Source: an uncultured Bacilli bacterium (lineage in GTDB: Bacteria; Bacillota_I; Bacilli_A; RF39; UBA660). Taken from it: DNA of 41,135 nt. Both the position numbers and the translations under genes were made by a program. The notes beneath the pieces are model-generated. The model was not told the origin of the DNA, ran no database searches, and saw only the letters and a list, made by a program, of their open reading frames with translations. Where the stretch lies: positions 1 to 41,135 of the forward strand of contig CAKOLH010000008.1 in assembly GCA_934096105.1 (NCBI GenBank), written 5' to 3'. Of the stretch, positions 6,737 to 15,263 are shown in pieces (the stretch's first letter is position 1; every line of letters begins with the position of its first letter).

Positions 6737-8901
6737 TAATTAACACTTCTTTCTACTTTTTGAACGAAATTTAGGTTTAATAAATCGTTGATGAATTTTT
6801 CTAGTTTATCTTTGTTTTCTACTAAAACTGTCATATTGTAGACTTTGTAATCACTCTTGTTAATTGTAGAGATGCTATCTATGATGATACCACTGGAAGA
6901 GGCTTTTGTGATTATATCTAGTAGATTGTCAAAGGCGTTTGTGTATACTAGAATATCTGAAGGATACTTTTTGGTAACATTATCATTCCATTTGACATTG
7001 ATTAGTCTTTCGTCAATGTCAATGATGTTTCTGCAGGTACTACGATGAACGGTTATACCTGATCCTCTGGTGATGTATCCTATGATGTTGTCTCCTGGAA
7101 TTGGCTTGCAACAGGAACTTAGGCTGGCTTTTATTTCATTCATGCCTTCTACTAGGACATCGTTGTTGGAAAAACTTGTTTTGCTATAGTTTGTTTCGTT
7201 AATTTTGGCGGCGATGTCTACTTTTTCTTCTTCGGGTTTGTTAACTATTTTTATTATTTGATTTGGAGTGTATTTACCTAAAGCTATGTTGACATATAGG
7301 TCATCGATATCTTTTAGTTTTAGTTCGTCTAGGATGATGTCGATGTTTTTGTTGGTTAAGAATTCGTTTATTGATAGACTGTTTTTTCGTAATTCTTTTT
7401 CTAACGCGTCACTGCCTTTTTCAATATTTTCATCTTTTTCTAGTCTACTGAAGTAGGCTCTGATTTTGTTTTTTGCTCCGGTTGTAACAACAAATGATAG
7501 CCAGTCTTTACTTGGCGTACTTGCTTTGTTGGTATTTATTTTAATGATGTCGCCGGTATTTAATTTGTAGTCTAGGGGGACTATGTTATCATTGACAATG
7601 GCTCCTATCATGCGATCCCCTACTTCGCTATGGACTTTATAGGCAAAATCTACCGGAGTGCTGCCTTCGGGTAGTTCCATTACATCACCTTTGGGGGTGT
7701 AGACATAGATTACATCGTTTGATAGAATGTCCTTCTTTACTGATGATACGAACTCTTCAGGGGTTGATGAGTCTTCATTTAATTCAATAATGTTTCTGAA
7801 TATTTGAAGTTTCTGCTCCATGATGTCTTTTGAAGCAGCTGCTCCATCTTTGTGCTCTTTGTATGACCAGTGGGAAGCAATACCGTATTCTGCTGTTTTA
7901 TCCATTTCATAGGTTCTGATTTGTATTTCAAATAGTTCGCCGTCTATGCCAAATACTGTTGTGTGTAGTGATTGGTATAGGTTGGTTTTGGGCATGGCAA
8001 TGTAGTCTTTGAATCTCTTGGGAACTGGTTTGTATTTTGAATGTATTAGGCCTAGGGCTATGTAGCATTCTTGCTCGGTGTCCACGAATACCCTAAGTGC
8101 TAAGATGTCATATATGTCACTGAATGGTTTTCCTTTGGCTAATTTGTTGTATATACTATAAATGCTTTTACTACGGCCCTTTATTTCGTGGGGAATGTTG
8201 TGTTCCTTTAAAAGGCTAGATACTTCGTCCATCATTTTGCTAACCGCGGCATCTCGTTCGACTTTCTTTTGATTTAGTTTTTCTACAATGTCAAAATAGG
8301 CATCTGGTTTTAGGTATCGTAATGAGAGGTCTTCTAGCTCGCTCTTGATTTTATAGATACCAAGTCTATGGGCTACGGGAGTTAGTATTTCAAGGGTTTC
8401 TTTGGCTTTTTTCTTTTGCTTTTCTTCAGACATGACATCAAGGGTACGCATGTTGTGTAGTCTATCTGCTAGTTTGATTATTATTACTCTTACATCTTCG
8501 GATAGGCCTACGAGGATTTTTCTTTGATATGCTGCTGAGGCTTCGGAATCGGATGTGAAGTTTATTTTGTTTAGTTTTGTTACGCCATCTACTAGAAGGG
8601 CAACTTCACTGCCGAATAGCTTTTCTATTTCTTCTTTGGTGGCATCGGAGTCTTCAATTGTGTCATGAAGTAAGGCTGCAGCCATGCATGGGGCATCAGC
8701 GGATATTTCTGTTAGTATTAAAGCAACATTTAGGGGATGTAATATGTAATCGTCACCGGATATTCTTTTTTGTCCAAAATGTTTTTTCTCAGCATAATAA
8801 TATGCTCTTCTTATTAAATCTATATCTTTTTCGTTGTTATTGTATTTTTTGAATTTTTCTATTAATTCGTCTATTGTTATGTTTATAGTTTTAACACTCA
8901 T
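6736..8901 (-). CDS. relA: Bifunctional (p)ppGpp synthetase/hydrolase RelA/SpoT
   Basis: 721 residues, the usual length for a long RSH enzyme. It makes and degrades (p)ppGpp in the stringent response. The HD hydrolase domain (about 25-180) keeps HFGQKR and ALLHDTIEDSDAT, so hydrolysis should be active. The synthetase domain (about 220-350) keeps GRSKSIYSIYNKL, DILALRVFV and YQSLHTTVFG. A TGS domain (about 390-455, IYVYTPKGDVMELPEGSTP), a helical and zinc-finger region (CCKPIPGDNIIGY), and a C-terminal ACT domain (about 645-720) follow. It lies between a ComN-like gene and dtd, as in Bacillus. Confidence 0.97.
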   Translation of the reverse strand: MSVKTINITIDELIEKFKKYNNNEKDIDLIRRAYYYAEKKHFGQKRISGDDYILHPLNVALILTEISADAPCMAAALLHDTIEDSDATKEEIEKLFGSEVALLVDGVTKLNKINFTSDSEASAAYQRKILVGLSEDVRVIIIKLADRLHNMRTLDVMSEEKQKKKAKETLEILTPVAHRLGIYKIKSELEDLSLRYLKPDAYFDIVEKLNQKKVERDAAVSKMMDEVSSLLKEHNIPHEIKGRSKSIYSIYNKLAKGKPFSDIYDILALRVFVDTEQECYIALGLIHSKYKPVPKRFKDYIAMPKTNLYQSLHTTVFGIDGELFEIQIRTYEMDKTAEYGIASHWSYKEHKDGAAASKDIMEQKLQIFRNIIELNEDSSTPEEFVSSVKKDILSNDVIYVYTPKGDVMELPEGSTPVDFAYKVHSEVGDRMIGAIVNDNIVPLDYKLNTGDIIKINTNKASTPSKDWLSFVVTTGAKNKIRAYFSRLEKDENIEKGSDALEKELRKNSLSINEFLTNKNIDIILDELKLKDIDDLYVNIALGKYTPNQIIKIVNKPEEEKVDIAAKINETNYSKTSFSNNDVLVEGMNEIKASLSSCCKPIPGDNIIGYITRGSGITVHRSTCRNIIDIDERLINVKWNDNVTKKYPSDILVYTNAFDNLLDIITKASSSGIIIDSISTINKSDYKVYNMTVLVENKDKLEKFINDLLNLNFVQKVERSVN

Positions 8902-8912
8902 AGTTTCACCTT

Positions 8913-9167
8913 CTAATCTACTATACTTTTATTTTCTCTTTTTAGATGGTCTTTTAAAAATAAATCTACTTTGGTTATGTCTACCTCTATAATGTCATTG
9001 ACCATTTCTGATAGTGTTAGGTTTTTGGCTTTGCACCATTTGTTTATTTTTAAATAGTTCCATATGTCTATTTTTTTTATATAATTATATTCTTTATTTA
9101 TTAATCTTAATTTAACATTGAAAGCACCGCTTAATAGGTTAAATAATTCTTCTTGATTTTTATACAT
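8913..9167 (-). CDS. Post-transcriptional regulator, ComN-like
   Basis: 84 residues. The segment IDIWNYLKINKWCKAKNLTL followed by SEMVNDIIEV matches the pattern I know for the ComN/YrzD post-transcriptional regulator family (a W-containing helix, KW, then an (L/M)VNDI helix). In Bacillus subtilis ComN controls comE mRNA and also sits close to relA, which supports the call. AGGTG lies before the ATG, and relA follows after 11 bp. The family is likely; the target here is unknown. Confidence 0.65.
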   Translation of the reverse strand: MYKNQEELFNLLSGAFNVKLRLINKEYNYIKKIDIWNYLKINKWCKAKNLTLSEMVNDIIEVDITKVDLFLKDHLKRENKSIVD

Positions 9168-9221
9168 CTAATCACCTACTTCATAATTATACTATATTTT
9201 ATTAATTAATTAAATATATAT

Positions 9222-9252
9222 AAGAAAAAAATAGTCATTTTTTGACTATTTT
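9222..9252 (-). terminator. Terminator of the XRE regulator gene
   Basis: Minus-strand stem AAAATAGTCA, loop AAAAA, TGACTATTTT plus further T. It begins six bases inside the end of the gene at 9246. Confidence 0.8.
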
Positions 9253-9500
9253 CCTTCCTTATCTTCTCTTTTTTCAAATAATAATTCTATATCAATATCG
9301 AGGGCATTTGCTATATTACTAACTGCATCTATTGAAAAGTTCTTCTTGCTGTTCGGGGCTTCTATTCTTCTTATGAATTCATGAGAATATTCAGTTTTTT
9401 CTGCTAACTCTGCTTGTGTCATATTTCTACTCTTGCGATAATATTTAATGTTTTTTGCAATAAGCTCATAAACATCTATATGCTTATCTTTTTTCTTCAT
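9246..9500 (-). CDS. XRE-family helix-turn-helix transcriptional regulator
   Basis: 84 residues, essentially a single HTH domain (about 12-75): IKYYRKSRNMTQAELAEKTE, then YSHEFIRRIEAP as the recognition helix, and NFSIDAVSNIANALDI. There is no second effector domain. The start has AAGGTG upstream. A 21-bp inverted repeat just upstream is a candidate operator. It lies downstream of the sigma factor gene on the same strand and could be read through from it. Confidence 0.85.
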   Translation of the reverse strand: MKKKDKHIDVYELIAKNIKYYRKSRNMTQAELAEKTEYSHEFIRRIEAPNSKKNFSIDAVSNIANALDIDIELLFEKREDKEGK

Positions 9501-9546
9501 AAGACATCACCTTAATTTAATTTTCTCATAAAATATACATTTTTTA

Positions 9547-9567
9547 TGTAAACTATTTGGTTACATT
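9547..9567. promoter_or_regulatory. Candidate operator of the XRE regulator
   Basis: The inverted repeat ATGTAAAC / GTTACAT has a short TATTTG centre and one base of asymmetry. It lies 47 bp upstream of the XRE start, within its probable promoter region (TTTACA is part of it). Autoregulation is inferred from position and symmetry only. Confidence 0.35.
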
Positions 9568-9586
9568 TTGAAGATTTATTGCTCGT

Positions 9587-10255
9587 TTAAATTACATTTT
9601 GGTAATTATTTCTTATTTTTTTTAGTACTTTGGATTCTCCTCTGGAGATTTCTACTTGATTCATACCTAAAATTTGAGCTACTTCATTTTGAGTTTTGTC
9701 CTCATAATACCTTAGTTTTATTACTTCTTTCCAAGGTTCTGGAAGATTATTTATTTCTTCGTTCAGTAGAAGAAGGTCAATATTATAATAGTCTTTATTA
9801 TCACTAACTGTGTCAGATAATAATAAATCTTTATCGCTATTTGTTATGACTCTTTCTAAACTATCTACACTTTGCATACTTGTAATTATATTTTCTACTA
9901 ACCTGTAATCTAGTTCTAGGAACGAAGATAGCTCGTATGTCGATGGCTCTTTCATTAGTTTTTGTCTTAGTACATTTTGTGCTTCGTTTATTTTTTTATA
10001 TAAAGAGTAATTTTCTCTAGCCAGTTTTATTCCTCGTTGATTATTTATATATGTATATATTTCTCCGTATATGTAGGTATAGGCGTAAGTGGAGAATTTT
10101 GTGTTATGATCTTTCTTGTAATTGTCATAAGCTTTTATTACTCCGATTACGCCAACTTGATATAAATCTTCTCTATCATAGCCTTTAAAATATTTATTTA
10201 TTATCATATATATCATTCCGCTGGTAGAGGTTATTACTTCTTCATATTTGTTCAT
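9587..10255 (-). CDS. RNA polymerase sigma factor of the SigF/SigG/SigB type
   Basis: 222 residues. Region 2 has EDLYQVGVIGVIKAYDNY and KFSTYAYTYIYGEI (core binding and -10 recognition). Region 3 is about 85-130. Region 4 has LPEPWKEVIKLRYYEDKTQNEVAQILGMNQVEISRGESKVL in two parts, the -35 recognition HTH. This is the group 3 pattern of sporulation and stress sigma factors. With spoVA, spoVB and ylbD in the window, SigF is the best guess, but SigG or SigB cannot be excluded. Its ATG directly follows the TAG of the SpoIIAA-like gene. The anti-sigma gene spoIIAB, normally between them, is absent. Confidence 0.85.
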   Translation of the reverse strand: MNKYEEVITSTSGMIYMIINKYFKGYDREDLYQVGVIGVIKAYDNYKKDHNTKFSTYAYTYIYGEIYTYINNQRGIKLARENYSLYKKINEAQNVLRQKLMKEPSTYELSSFLELDYRLVENIITSMQSVDSLERVITNSDKDLLLSDTVSDNKDYYNIDLLLLNEEINNLPEPWKEVIKLRYYEDKTQNEVAQILGMNQVEISRGESKVLKKIRNNYQNVI

Positions 10256-10564
10256 CTATATCATCCTTTCAAATAATTTAAATGCATCATATTCGTTACT
10301 TATTTTGGGGATGTCTTTTAGAAGCCTACTGGTAGTGTTATATTTATCGCAAATTATTAATTTTCCATCTTCATATTCAATGTTTTTGCGTATTTTATTT
10401 ATGTATTTTATACTATAGCTATCTATTGAGTACATATTATCTAGGTTTAATACAACATATTTAAAATCTTCATCTATCACTCCCTTTATGGTATTTTTGT
10501 TTAAATCTCCTTTTAATCTAATAAATAGAATCCCCCGTCTAAATTCCATTCGCGTCCTTAGCAA
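10256..10564 (-). CDS. Anti-sigma factor antagonist, SpoIIAA-like (STAS domain)
   Basis: About 102 residues from the TTG at 10564 (GAGGTG upstream), or 97 from the ATG at 10549, which has AAGGA five bases upstream. I cannot decide between them. The STAS fold shows in ILFIRLKGDLNKNTIKGVID and YVVLNLDNMYSIDSYSIKYI. In SpoIIAA the site is MDSSG, with the first Ser phosphorylated by SpoIIAB. Here the Asp-Ser pair is kept (IDSYS) but the Gly that follows is lost. In the family it frees SigF by binding SpoIIAB. It is adjacent to the sigma gene with no intergenic base, and no SpoIIAB-like kinase is in the window. Confidence 0.7.
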   Translation of the reverse strand: MLRTRMEFRRGILFIRLKGDLNKNTIKGVIDEDFKYVVLNLDNMYSIDSYSIKYINKIRKNIEYEDGKLIICDKYNTTSRLLKDIPKISNEYDAFKLFERMI

Positions 10565-10673
10565 TGCTATTCACCTCTCTTATAATTTAGCACATAAATA
10601 TTTTTATTTATACTAATTCGACAAAACTAGCTAAAATATTACATCGACTTTTTTTGCAGTATCTTTGTCGTAA

Positions 10674-10716
10674 GCAAGAAAAATATTTATTATCACCATG
10701 AGGTGATATATTTCTG
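10674..10716 (-). other. Hairpin at the probable right end of the TnpB element
   Basis: A core hairpin TATCACC/GGTGATA (10691-10708, loop ATGA on the plus strand) is extended by GAAA/TTTC and GCA/TGC flanks with bulges. It lies about 90 bp past the tnpB stop on the tnpB strand, where IS200/605-type elements have a right-end hairpin and where the omega (reRNA) guide RNA normally ends. The exact element end is not seen, and no left-end partner was identified. Confidence 0.4.
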
Positions 10717-10805
10717 CTCTTATATAGTTGTTTTAACTATAGTTACAGACATAAATTCCGATATTGCCTACCGTACATTGTATTTTGTTTAAAGAAATAG
10801 TGCTT

Positions 10806-11990
10806 TTACTTAGTACTAAGATTTTTCTTTGGTGCCATTATATGTAGCTTTAAACCTTCAAACATAATATTTACACTAGCATTAAAATCTCTATCTAGTT
10901 TACTGTGGCAGTGGTTGCACTCATATATTCTTTCATTTAAATTTTTATATTTTTTATTAATGCTGTCACAAACACTGCATGCTTGACTAGAGGGATAGTA
11001 AGGGCTTATTTTATAAAAATATTTTCCTCTTTCTTTGGCTTTATACTCTAATTGCTCTAATATTTCATTGAATGTGGCATCACTTATGGCTTTAGAAAGA
11101 TGATGCTCTTTATCCATAATCATCTTACTTATAGTTAATGACTCTGTACTTATAATGTCATAATTTTCTGTTATTTCTTTAGTTATTTTATGATTATAAT
11201 ATCTTCTGTTATTAGATAGCTTTATATAAAGCCCATTTAGTTTTTTTATATTTTTATAATAGTTCTTACTTCCTTTTTGCTTTCTTGATAAATTTTTCTG
11301 TTCTTTCTTAATTCTTTCTTCATATTTAGTTATATATCTATTGTTCTCATAGGTTTTACCATTTGAGAGTGTTATTAATTTTTTAATACCTAAATCTAAT
11401 CCTACAATTGTTTCAGGAGTAACTTTTTGAGTGTCAGATAGTTCATATAGTACCGCTATATAGTATTTGCCATTCTTTTCTCTTGATATTGTGTAATTAA
11501 TTATTTGACCATTTATTTGTTTGATATTTCTATAACCTCTTATTTCTAAATTTCCTAAGTTTGATAATTTAATTAGTTTATTTTCTAAATCTAATTTTAT
11601 ATTATTATCGTCTATAGTTTTATTACTATTAGTAATGCTAATTGTATAACTGTTTTTATCATACTTACTTTTATACTTAGGATAGCCAGAGTTACTATTA
11701 ATATATTTTTTATAATTATCTTCTAGTTTAAATATTGTCTTTTTAACAAGCACTAAATCTGCTTTCTCAAGAAACTGATATTCATACTTTAATCTAGTGG
11801 TATAGTCTTTAATATAATAGCTTGTACTTTTGTATCCTTCTTTTATTATCTTAGCAAGATAGTAATTGTATACGAATCTACTGTATCCAAAATTTTTATT
11901 TATTTTTTCAATTTGTATATCATTTGGGTATAATCTAAACTTAAATCCTTTATAGATACATATCATCCTCCATTCTTTATTTTTTTGCAT
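10806..11990 (-). CDS. tnpB: IS200/IS605-family TnpB, RNA-guided nuclease
   Basis: 394 residues from the ATG at 11990 (AGAAGG four bases upstream). An ATG nine codons further in, at KGFKFRLYP, is also possible. The N-terminal helical/WED-like part is followed by a split RuvC domain with all three acidic residues: D199 in VGLDLGIKK, E283 in STESLTISKM, and D368 in DRDFNASVN. The zinc finger CSVC...CNHC (about 338-361) is intact. TnpB cuts DNA next to a short motif, guided by RNA from the element's right end. No tnpA transposase is adjacent, so the element is non-autonomous or domesticated. It sits between ygjP and the spoIIAA-like gene. Confidence 0.93.
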   Translation of the reverse strand: MQKNKEWRMICIYKGFKFRLYPNDIQIEKINKNFGYSRFVYNYYLAKIIKEGYKSTSYYIKDYTTRLKYEYQFLEKADLVLVKKTIFKLEDNYKKYINSNSGYPKYKSKYDKNSYTISITNSNKTIDDNNIKLDLENKLIKLSNLGNLEIRGYRNIKQINGQIINYTISREKNGKYYIAVLYELSDTQKVTPETIVGLDLGIKKLITLSNGKTYENNRYITKYEERIKKEQKNLSRKQKGSKNYYKNIKKLNGLYIKLSNNRRYYNHKITKEITENYDIISTESLTISKMIMDKEHHLSKAISDATFNEILEQLEYKAKERGKYFYKISPYYPSSQACSVCDSINKKYKNLNERIYECNHCHSKLDRDFNASVNIMFEGLKLHIMAPKKNLSTK

Positions 11991-12007
11991 CAAACCTTCT
12001 CATTATT

Positions 12008-12118
12008 TTAACTCATACTCTTATGCTCCTTTCGTTCCTTTTTAATCCTTTCATACTTATATACAAGATTTGATATTTGATTTTGCCATCTTTTTGAAAA
12101 ATTCTTCGAAATTATCAT
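12008..12118 (-). CDS. Possible 36-residue basic peptide upstream of tnpB
   Basis: A short frame from the ATG at 12118 (MIISKNFSKRWQNQI...) to TAA at 12008, Lys/Arg-rich. It lies 17 bp before the tnpB start on the same strand. There is no convincing ribosome binding site, and it may be chance in the element's left-end region. I do not recognise it. Confidence 0.2.
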   Translation of the reverse strand: MIISKNFSKRWQNQISNLVYKYERIKKERKEHKSMS

Positions 12119-12206
12119 TTTATTACCAATATTTCTAAAATATGTATCAAAATTAACAATATGATAACGATAAAACAATATTAATTATTTTTCATAAAAA
12201 GGACAT

Positions 12207-12234
12207 AAAAAAAGAATATAGTTATTTTATATTC
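12207..12234 (-). terminator. Terminator of ygjP-like gene
   Basis: Minus-strand hairpin GAATATA, loop AAATAAC, TATATTC, followed by seven T, starting directly after the stop codon. Confidence 0.85.
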
Positions 12235-12870
12235 TTAATTTCTTAACATTTTTCTTATATCTTTATAATTTGGATAATACTTTCCTACCAAAAGCCAAAA
12301 GTCTTTAGAGTGGTTGTGATGGATAAAGTGGGAAAGTTCATGGACTATAACATAATCTAAGGCACTAATATCATACTTTGATAGTTCTAGATTTAAAGTA
12401 ACATTATGATTTTTTATATTGCATACTCCCCATCTACTGGTCATTTTTCTGATTTTTAAGTTGGGATATGGTATATTTTCTTCGAAAATGTTATACCAAT
12501 AATCTAGTCTTTCGCTATATATATTTCTTATATATTTAGTAAAATATTTATTAAATGCTTTTTCGTCTTTAGTATATATTTTATCATTATTTATTTCTGT
12601 ATTAAATGGGCCATATATTATATCATAACTTTTACCAAATAATTTAAAAGTATCATCTTCTTTTTTCTTAATACTTTTATCTAAAGCTTTATTTATAAAG
12701 GCTGTATTATCTTCAATTAACTTAATTATTTGTTTCTTTGTGGTGAAGTAATTAGTGCTTACTATGATTTTATTATCTCTTACTCTTAAGTAAGTATTTT
12801 TATTATTCTTTCTTACTATTTCGATATTATATTTCTTGTCATTGTAGATATATTCATCAGCGGAAACCAC
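12235..12870 (-). CDS. YgjP-like (DUF45/SprT-type) metal-dependent peptidase
   Basis: 211 residues from the GTG at 12870. The frame is open further upstream, but that part is the other reading of the Gly-rich tail of the DUF2207 gene. The C-terminal VIVHELSHFIHHNHSKDFW (HExxH plus a third His, about 170-188) is the zinc site of the YgjP/WLM-like family, with MTSRWGVCN upstream as is typical. It is a predicted cytoplasmic enzyme with unknown substrate. It overlaps the DUF2207 gene by 14 bp, and its ribosome binding site lies inside the Gly codons of that gene. Confidence 0.85.
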   Translation of the reverse strand: MVSADEYIYNDKKYNIEIVRKNNKNTYLRVRDNKIIVSTNYFTTKKQIIKLIEDNTAFINKALDKSIKKKEDDTFKLFGKSYDIIYGPFNTEINNDKIYTKDEKAFNKYFTKYIRNIYSERLDYWYNIFEENIPYPNLKIRKMTSRWGVCNIKNHNVTLNLELSKYDISALDYVIVHELSHFIHHNHSKDFWLLVGKYYPNYKDIRKMLRN

Positions 12871-14569
12871 CTCCGCCACCTCCTCCTCCGAAGGATCCTC
12901 CTCCTCCGCCACCGGAAGAAAAGCCACCCCCACCAGAAGAGTATGATTCTGCTCTTGACCTTGCATTACTCGCAGCATTAACACTTCTTGTACTGATATA
13001 GTTTATATATAAAAGGGTGTCAAAATCGATATTGTAGTCTTTAATTACTTCGGGATATAAATTTTTAAGTTGTTTAGTAACCTTATCAGCAATACCAAAT
13101 ATATAGGCAAACATCAGGTATTCATCCCATAGATGTACTTCCATTACCTCCTTGGTATTGATACTAGAAAACTCGTTTAAATATAGTTTTAGACCATATA
13201 ATTCTTTACTATCTTTATATATAGTATCATCCATTACATTTTTACATTTACATTCTTCTTTATTAGTTCTTTTATATATATGATTATCAATTTTTAATCT
13301 TTCTAATTGGACATTATTTATTCTTGTAAATAGTCCAAAGAACTTGCTATAGTGGTCTCTGCACCATTTTTCTAATTCTTTAGTTTCTAATATACCATCT
13401 TTGCTCGCTTCATGCATTATATCAAATAACTCTTTTTCAAGTACATTATCAAAAGTAGGGTTTAGAGTTAAATCAATACTGCTAGTCTCTTTATTGAATC
13501 CTCCTTTTGTAGTCGTGGTAAATCTTATTTTGCCTTCTTTTATCCATTTTAATATTATTGCTCCAAATATGTTTGTTTCTTTATATGCAGAATACAAATT
13601 TTTATTTAGATTAGTCAAAGTATTGGCATAATATATATCTTTATTACAAGGTATTTCTCTGAAGAAAGGTGTGTCTTTTTTATTAATAGTTTTATTATTT
13701 ATATAACCATAACCATTTTTTTTAGCAACTACTATAGCAACTATTACAATTGCAATTGGGAATGCGAATGATATAATCATAGTGAATCCCATAAATATTT
13801 TATCTATTATACTTGTGGCATTATAATTATTATAATCATCATAATTACCTGAGTAATTAGTAGCTCCTTCATTAGCCATATTTAGATATTCTTCGAATGT
13901 CTTATCTAAAGTAACATCTAAATTAAATGTATCTTTGGGAAACTTTACTAAGATAGTCATGTATTCACTACTAGAAATGCTTCCATCAGAAGTCATTTCT
14001 ATTACTCCATCATATACGTAGCAAGGTGCGCCATATTTACCATAGCCCCATACATCTAGAGTATCTTCATACTTAAAATCACTATGTATTTTTATATTTA
14101 CATTACTTGGGCTTGGATTATAATCATATGGAAATAATGTCCAATATATCATTTGATAGTCATCACTTGTTTTGACTACGAAGTTACTGATATCATATGA
14201 AATATAATAAGTGTTATTTCCATATTTACTGATACCAAAACATAATTCTATACCATTATTAATATAATGAAAACCATTAGTATACTTTTTACTATCAAAT
14301 GAAGCGTTTATGTTGTAGTTATCGTTAAAAGTGTATTCTTTATTATCTAATTTTACTTTGAAATTGGATATTTCGCTATTACCTAAATTATAATATGGTT
14401 TATATCCTTCGGTACCTTCATTTAGGTGTGTATCCCATATTTCTGTTACATGAGCAGTACCTATACTATCTACATAGATATCTATATCTATATTTTTGAT
14501 TGAATTAGCCATTGCAATGCTTGGCACTAGTAGTATAATACCAAGAATTAATAAATTTATTTTTTTCAT
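12857..14569 (-). CDS. DUF2207 domain-containing membrane protein with Gly-rich tail
   Basis: 570 residues from the ATG at 14569 (AGGAG five bases upstream). A signal peptide is at 1-21 (INLLILGIILLVPSIAMA). An extracellular DUF2207 domain follows to about 240 (IDIYVDSIGTAHVTEIWD), then a transmembrane segment near 260-280 (ISFAFPIAIVIVAIVVA) and a cytoplasmic part. The tail ends in blocks of GGGG with Ser and Phe (about 545-570). Proteins of this family are often encoded next to lemA, as here; the function is not known. A terminator hairpin separates it from lemA, so expression after lemA may be reduced. Confidence 0.88.
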   Translation of the reverse strand: MKKINLLILGIILLVPSIAMANSIKNIDIDIYVDSIGTAHVTEIWDTHLNEGTEGYKPYYNLGNSEISNFKVKLDNKEYTFNDNYNINASFDSKKYTNGFHYINNGIELCFGISKYGNNTYYISYDISNFVVKTSDDYQMIYWTLFPYDYNPSPSNVNIKIHSDFKYEDTLDVWGYGKYGAPCYVYDGVIEMTSDGSISSSEYMTILVKFPKDTFNLDVTLDKTFEEYLNMANEGATNYSGNYDDYNNYNATSIIDKIFMGFTMIISFAFPIAIVIVAIVVAKKNGYGYINNKTINKKDTPFFREIPCNKDIYYANTLTNLNKNLYSAYKETNIFGAIILKWIKEGKIRFTTTTKGGFNKETSSIDLTLNPTFDNVLEKELFDIMHEASKDGILETKELEKWCRDHYSKFFGLFTRINNVQLERLKIDNHIYKRTNKEECKCKNVMDDTIYKDSKELYGLKLYLNEFSSINTKEVMEVHLWDEYLMFAYIFGIADKVTKQLKNLYPEVIKDYNIDFDTLLYINYISTRSVNAASNARSRAESYSSGGGGFSSGGGGGGSFGGGGGGGGFR

Positions 14570-14583
14570 ATATTCTCCTATCA

Positions 14584-14607
14584 AAAAAGGACTATATTAG
14601 TCCTAAA
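14584..14607 (-). terminator. Terminator between lemA and the DUF2207 gene
   Basis: Minus-strand AGGACTA, loop ATA, TAGTCCT followed by six T. The 5' arm overlaps the lemA stop codon, and the ribosome binding site of the next gene follows at once, so it may act as an internal attenuator. Confidence 0.75.
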
Positions 14608-15166
14608 ATTTAACATTTGGTACTTCTTTTTCTTTCTCAGAAGCCTTAAAGAAGTTAATTTCCTTAAATCCAAATATGTTTGCGACAATATTTGATGGAA
14701 ATTTTTCTCTTGTATTGTTATACATTAAGACAGAATCATTATAAAATTGTCTAGCATAACTAAGTTTGTCTTCGGTTTCTTTTAAATCTTTTTGAAGAGA
14801 TAAAAAGTTTTCATTAGCTTTTAGCTCTGGGTATGCTTCTGATAAAGCAAATAGTTTGTTTAATGCTCCAGTAACAGCATTTGATGCTTCTAATTCTTCA
14901 TTGATGTTACCAGCAGTATTCATTTTATTTCTTGCTTCAACTACTTCCTTGAAGGTATTTTCTTCATGCTTAGCATAACCTTTTACTGTTTCTACTAGAT
15001 TTGGTATCATATCACTTCTTCTCTTTAATTGTACGTCTATTTGGGCAAACTGATCTTTTACTTTGTTTCTAGCATTAACTAATTTGTTATATACTCCGAT
15101 TACATAGAAGACTAATAGTAATACTACTCCTACTATTACAATGATTATTATTGAACTTGGTTCCAT
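14603..15166 (-). CDS. lemA: LemA family protein
   Basis: 187 residues from the ATG at 15166; the ATG at 15172 is only one base from AGGAG. An N-terminal membrane anchor (IIIIVIVGVVLLLVFYVIGVY) is followed by a long helical domain with the family core VNARNKVKDQFAQIDVQLKR and RSDMIPNLVETVKGYA. The family is widespread and usually paired with DUF2207 or TPM-type membrane proteins; its biochemical role is unresolved. First gene of a lemA, DUF2207, ygjP group with its own promoter. Confidence 0.93.
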   Translation of the reverse strand: MEPSSIIIIVIVGVVLLLVFYVIGVYNKLVNARNKVKDQFAQIDVQLKRRSDMIPNLVETVKGYAKHEENTFKEVVEARNKMNTAGNINEELEASNAVTGALNKLFALSEAYPELKANENFLSLQKDLKETEDKLSYARQFYNDSVLMYNNTREKFPSNIVANIFGFKEINFFKASEKEKEVPNVKF

Positions 15167-15194
15167 ATTCATTCTCCTTTCATACTATATACAA

Positions 15195-15223
15195 ATTATA
15201 TCATTATTTTTTATTAATGTAAA
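15195..15223 (-). promoter_or_regulatory. Promoter of lemA operon
   Basis: TTTACA (15223-15218), 17-base spacer, TATAAT (15200-15195). Confidence 0.75.
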
Positions 15224-15263
15224 TATTCTTGCGTGTCTTTTCTTACTTTAATATATGATTATA

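Noticed and set aside
8577..8852. Open frame of 91 codons on the plus strand inside relA
   Set aside because: It is antisense to a conserved part of relA, has no ribosome binding site, and encodes low-complexity Leu/His/Phe-rich sequence. It is a shadow frame, like many others opposite fusA, tuf and the surface protein gene.
12857..12860. Possible use of TGA as Trp (genetic code 4), as in mycoplasmas
   Set aside because: Trp is coded by TGG throughout, and TGA terminates the DUF2207 gene at a sensible point. The standard bacterial code applies.
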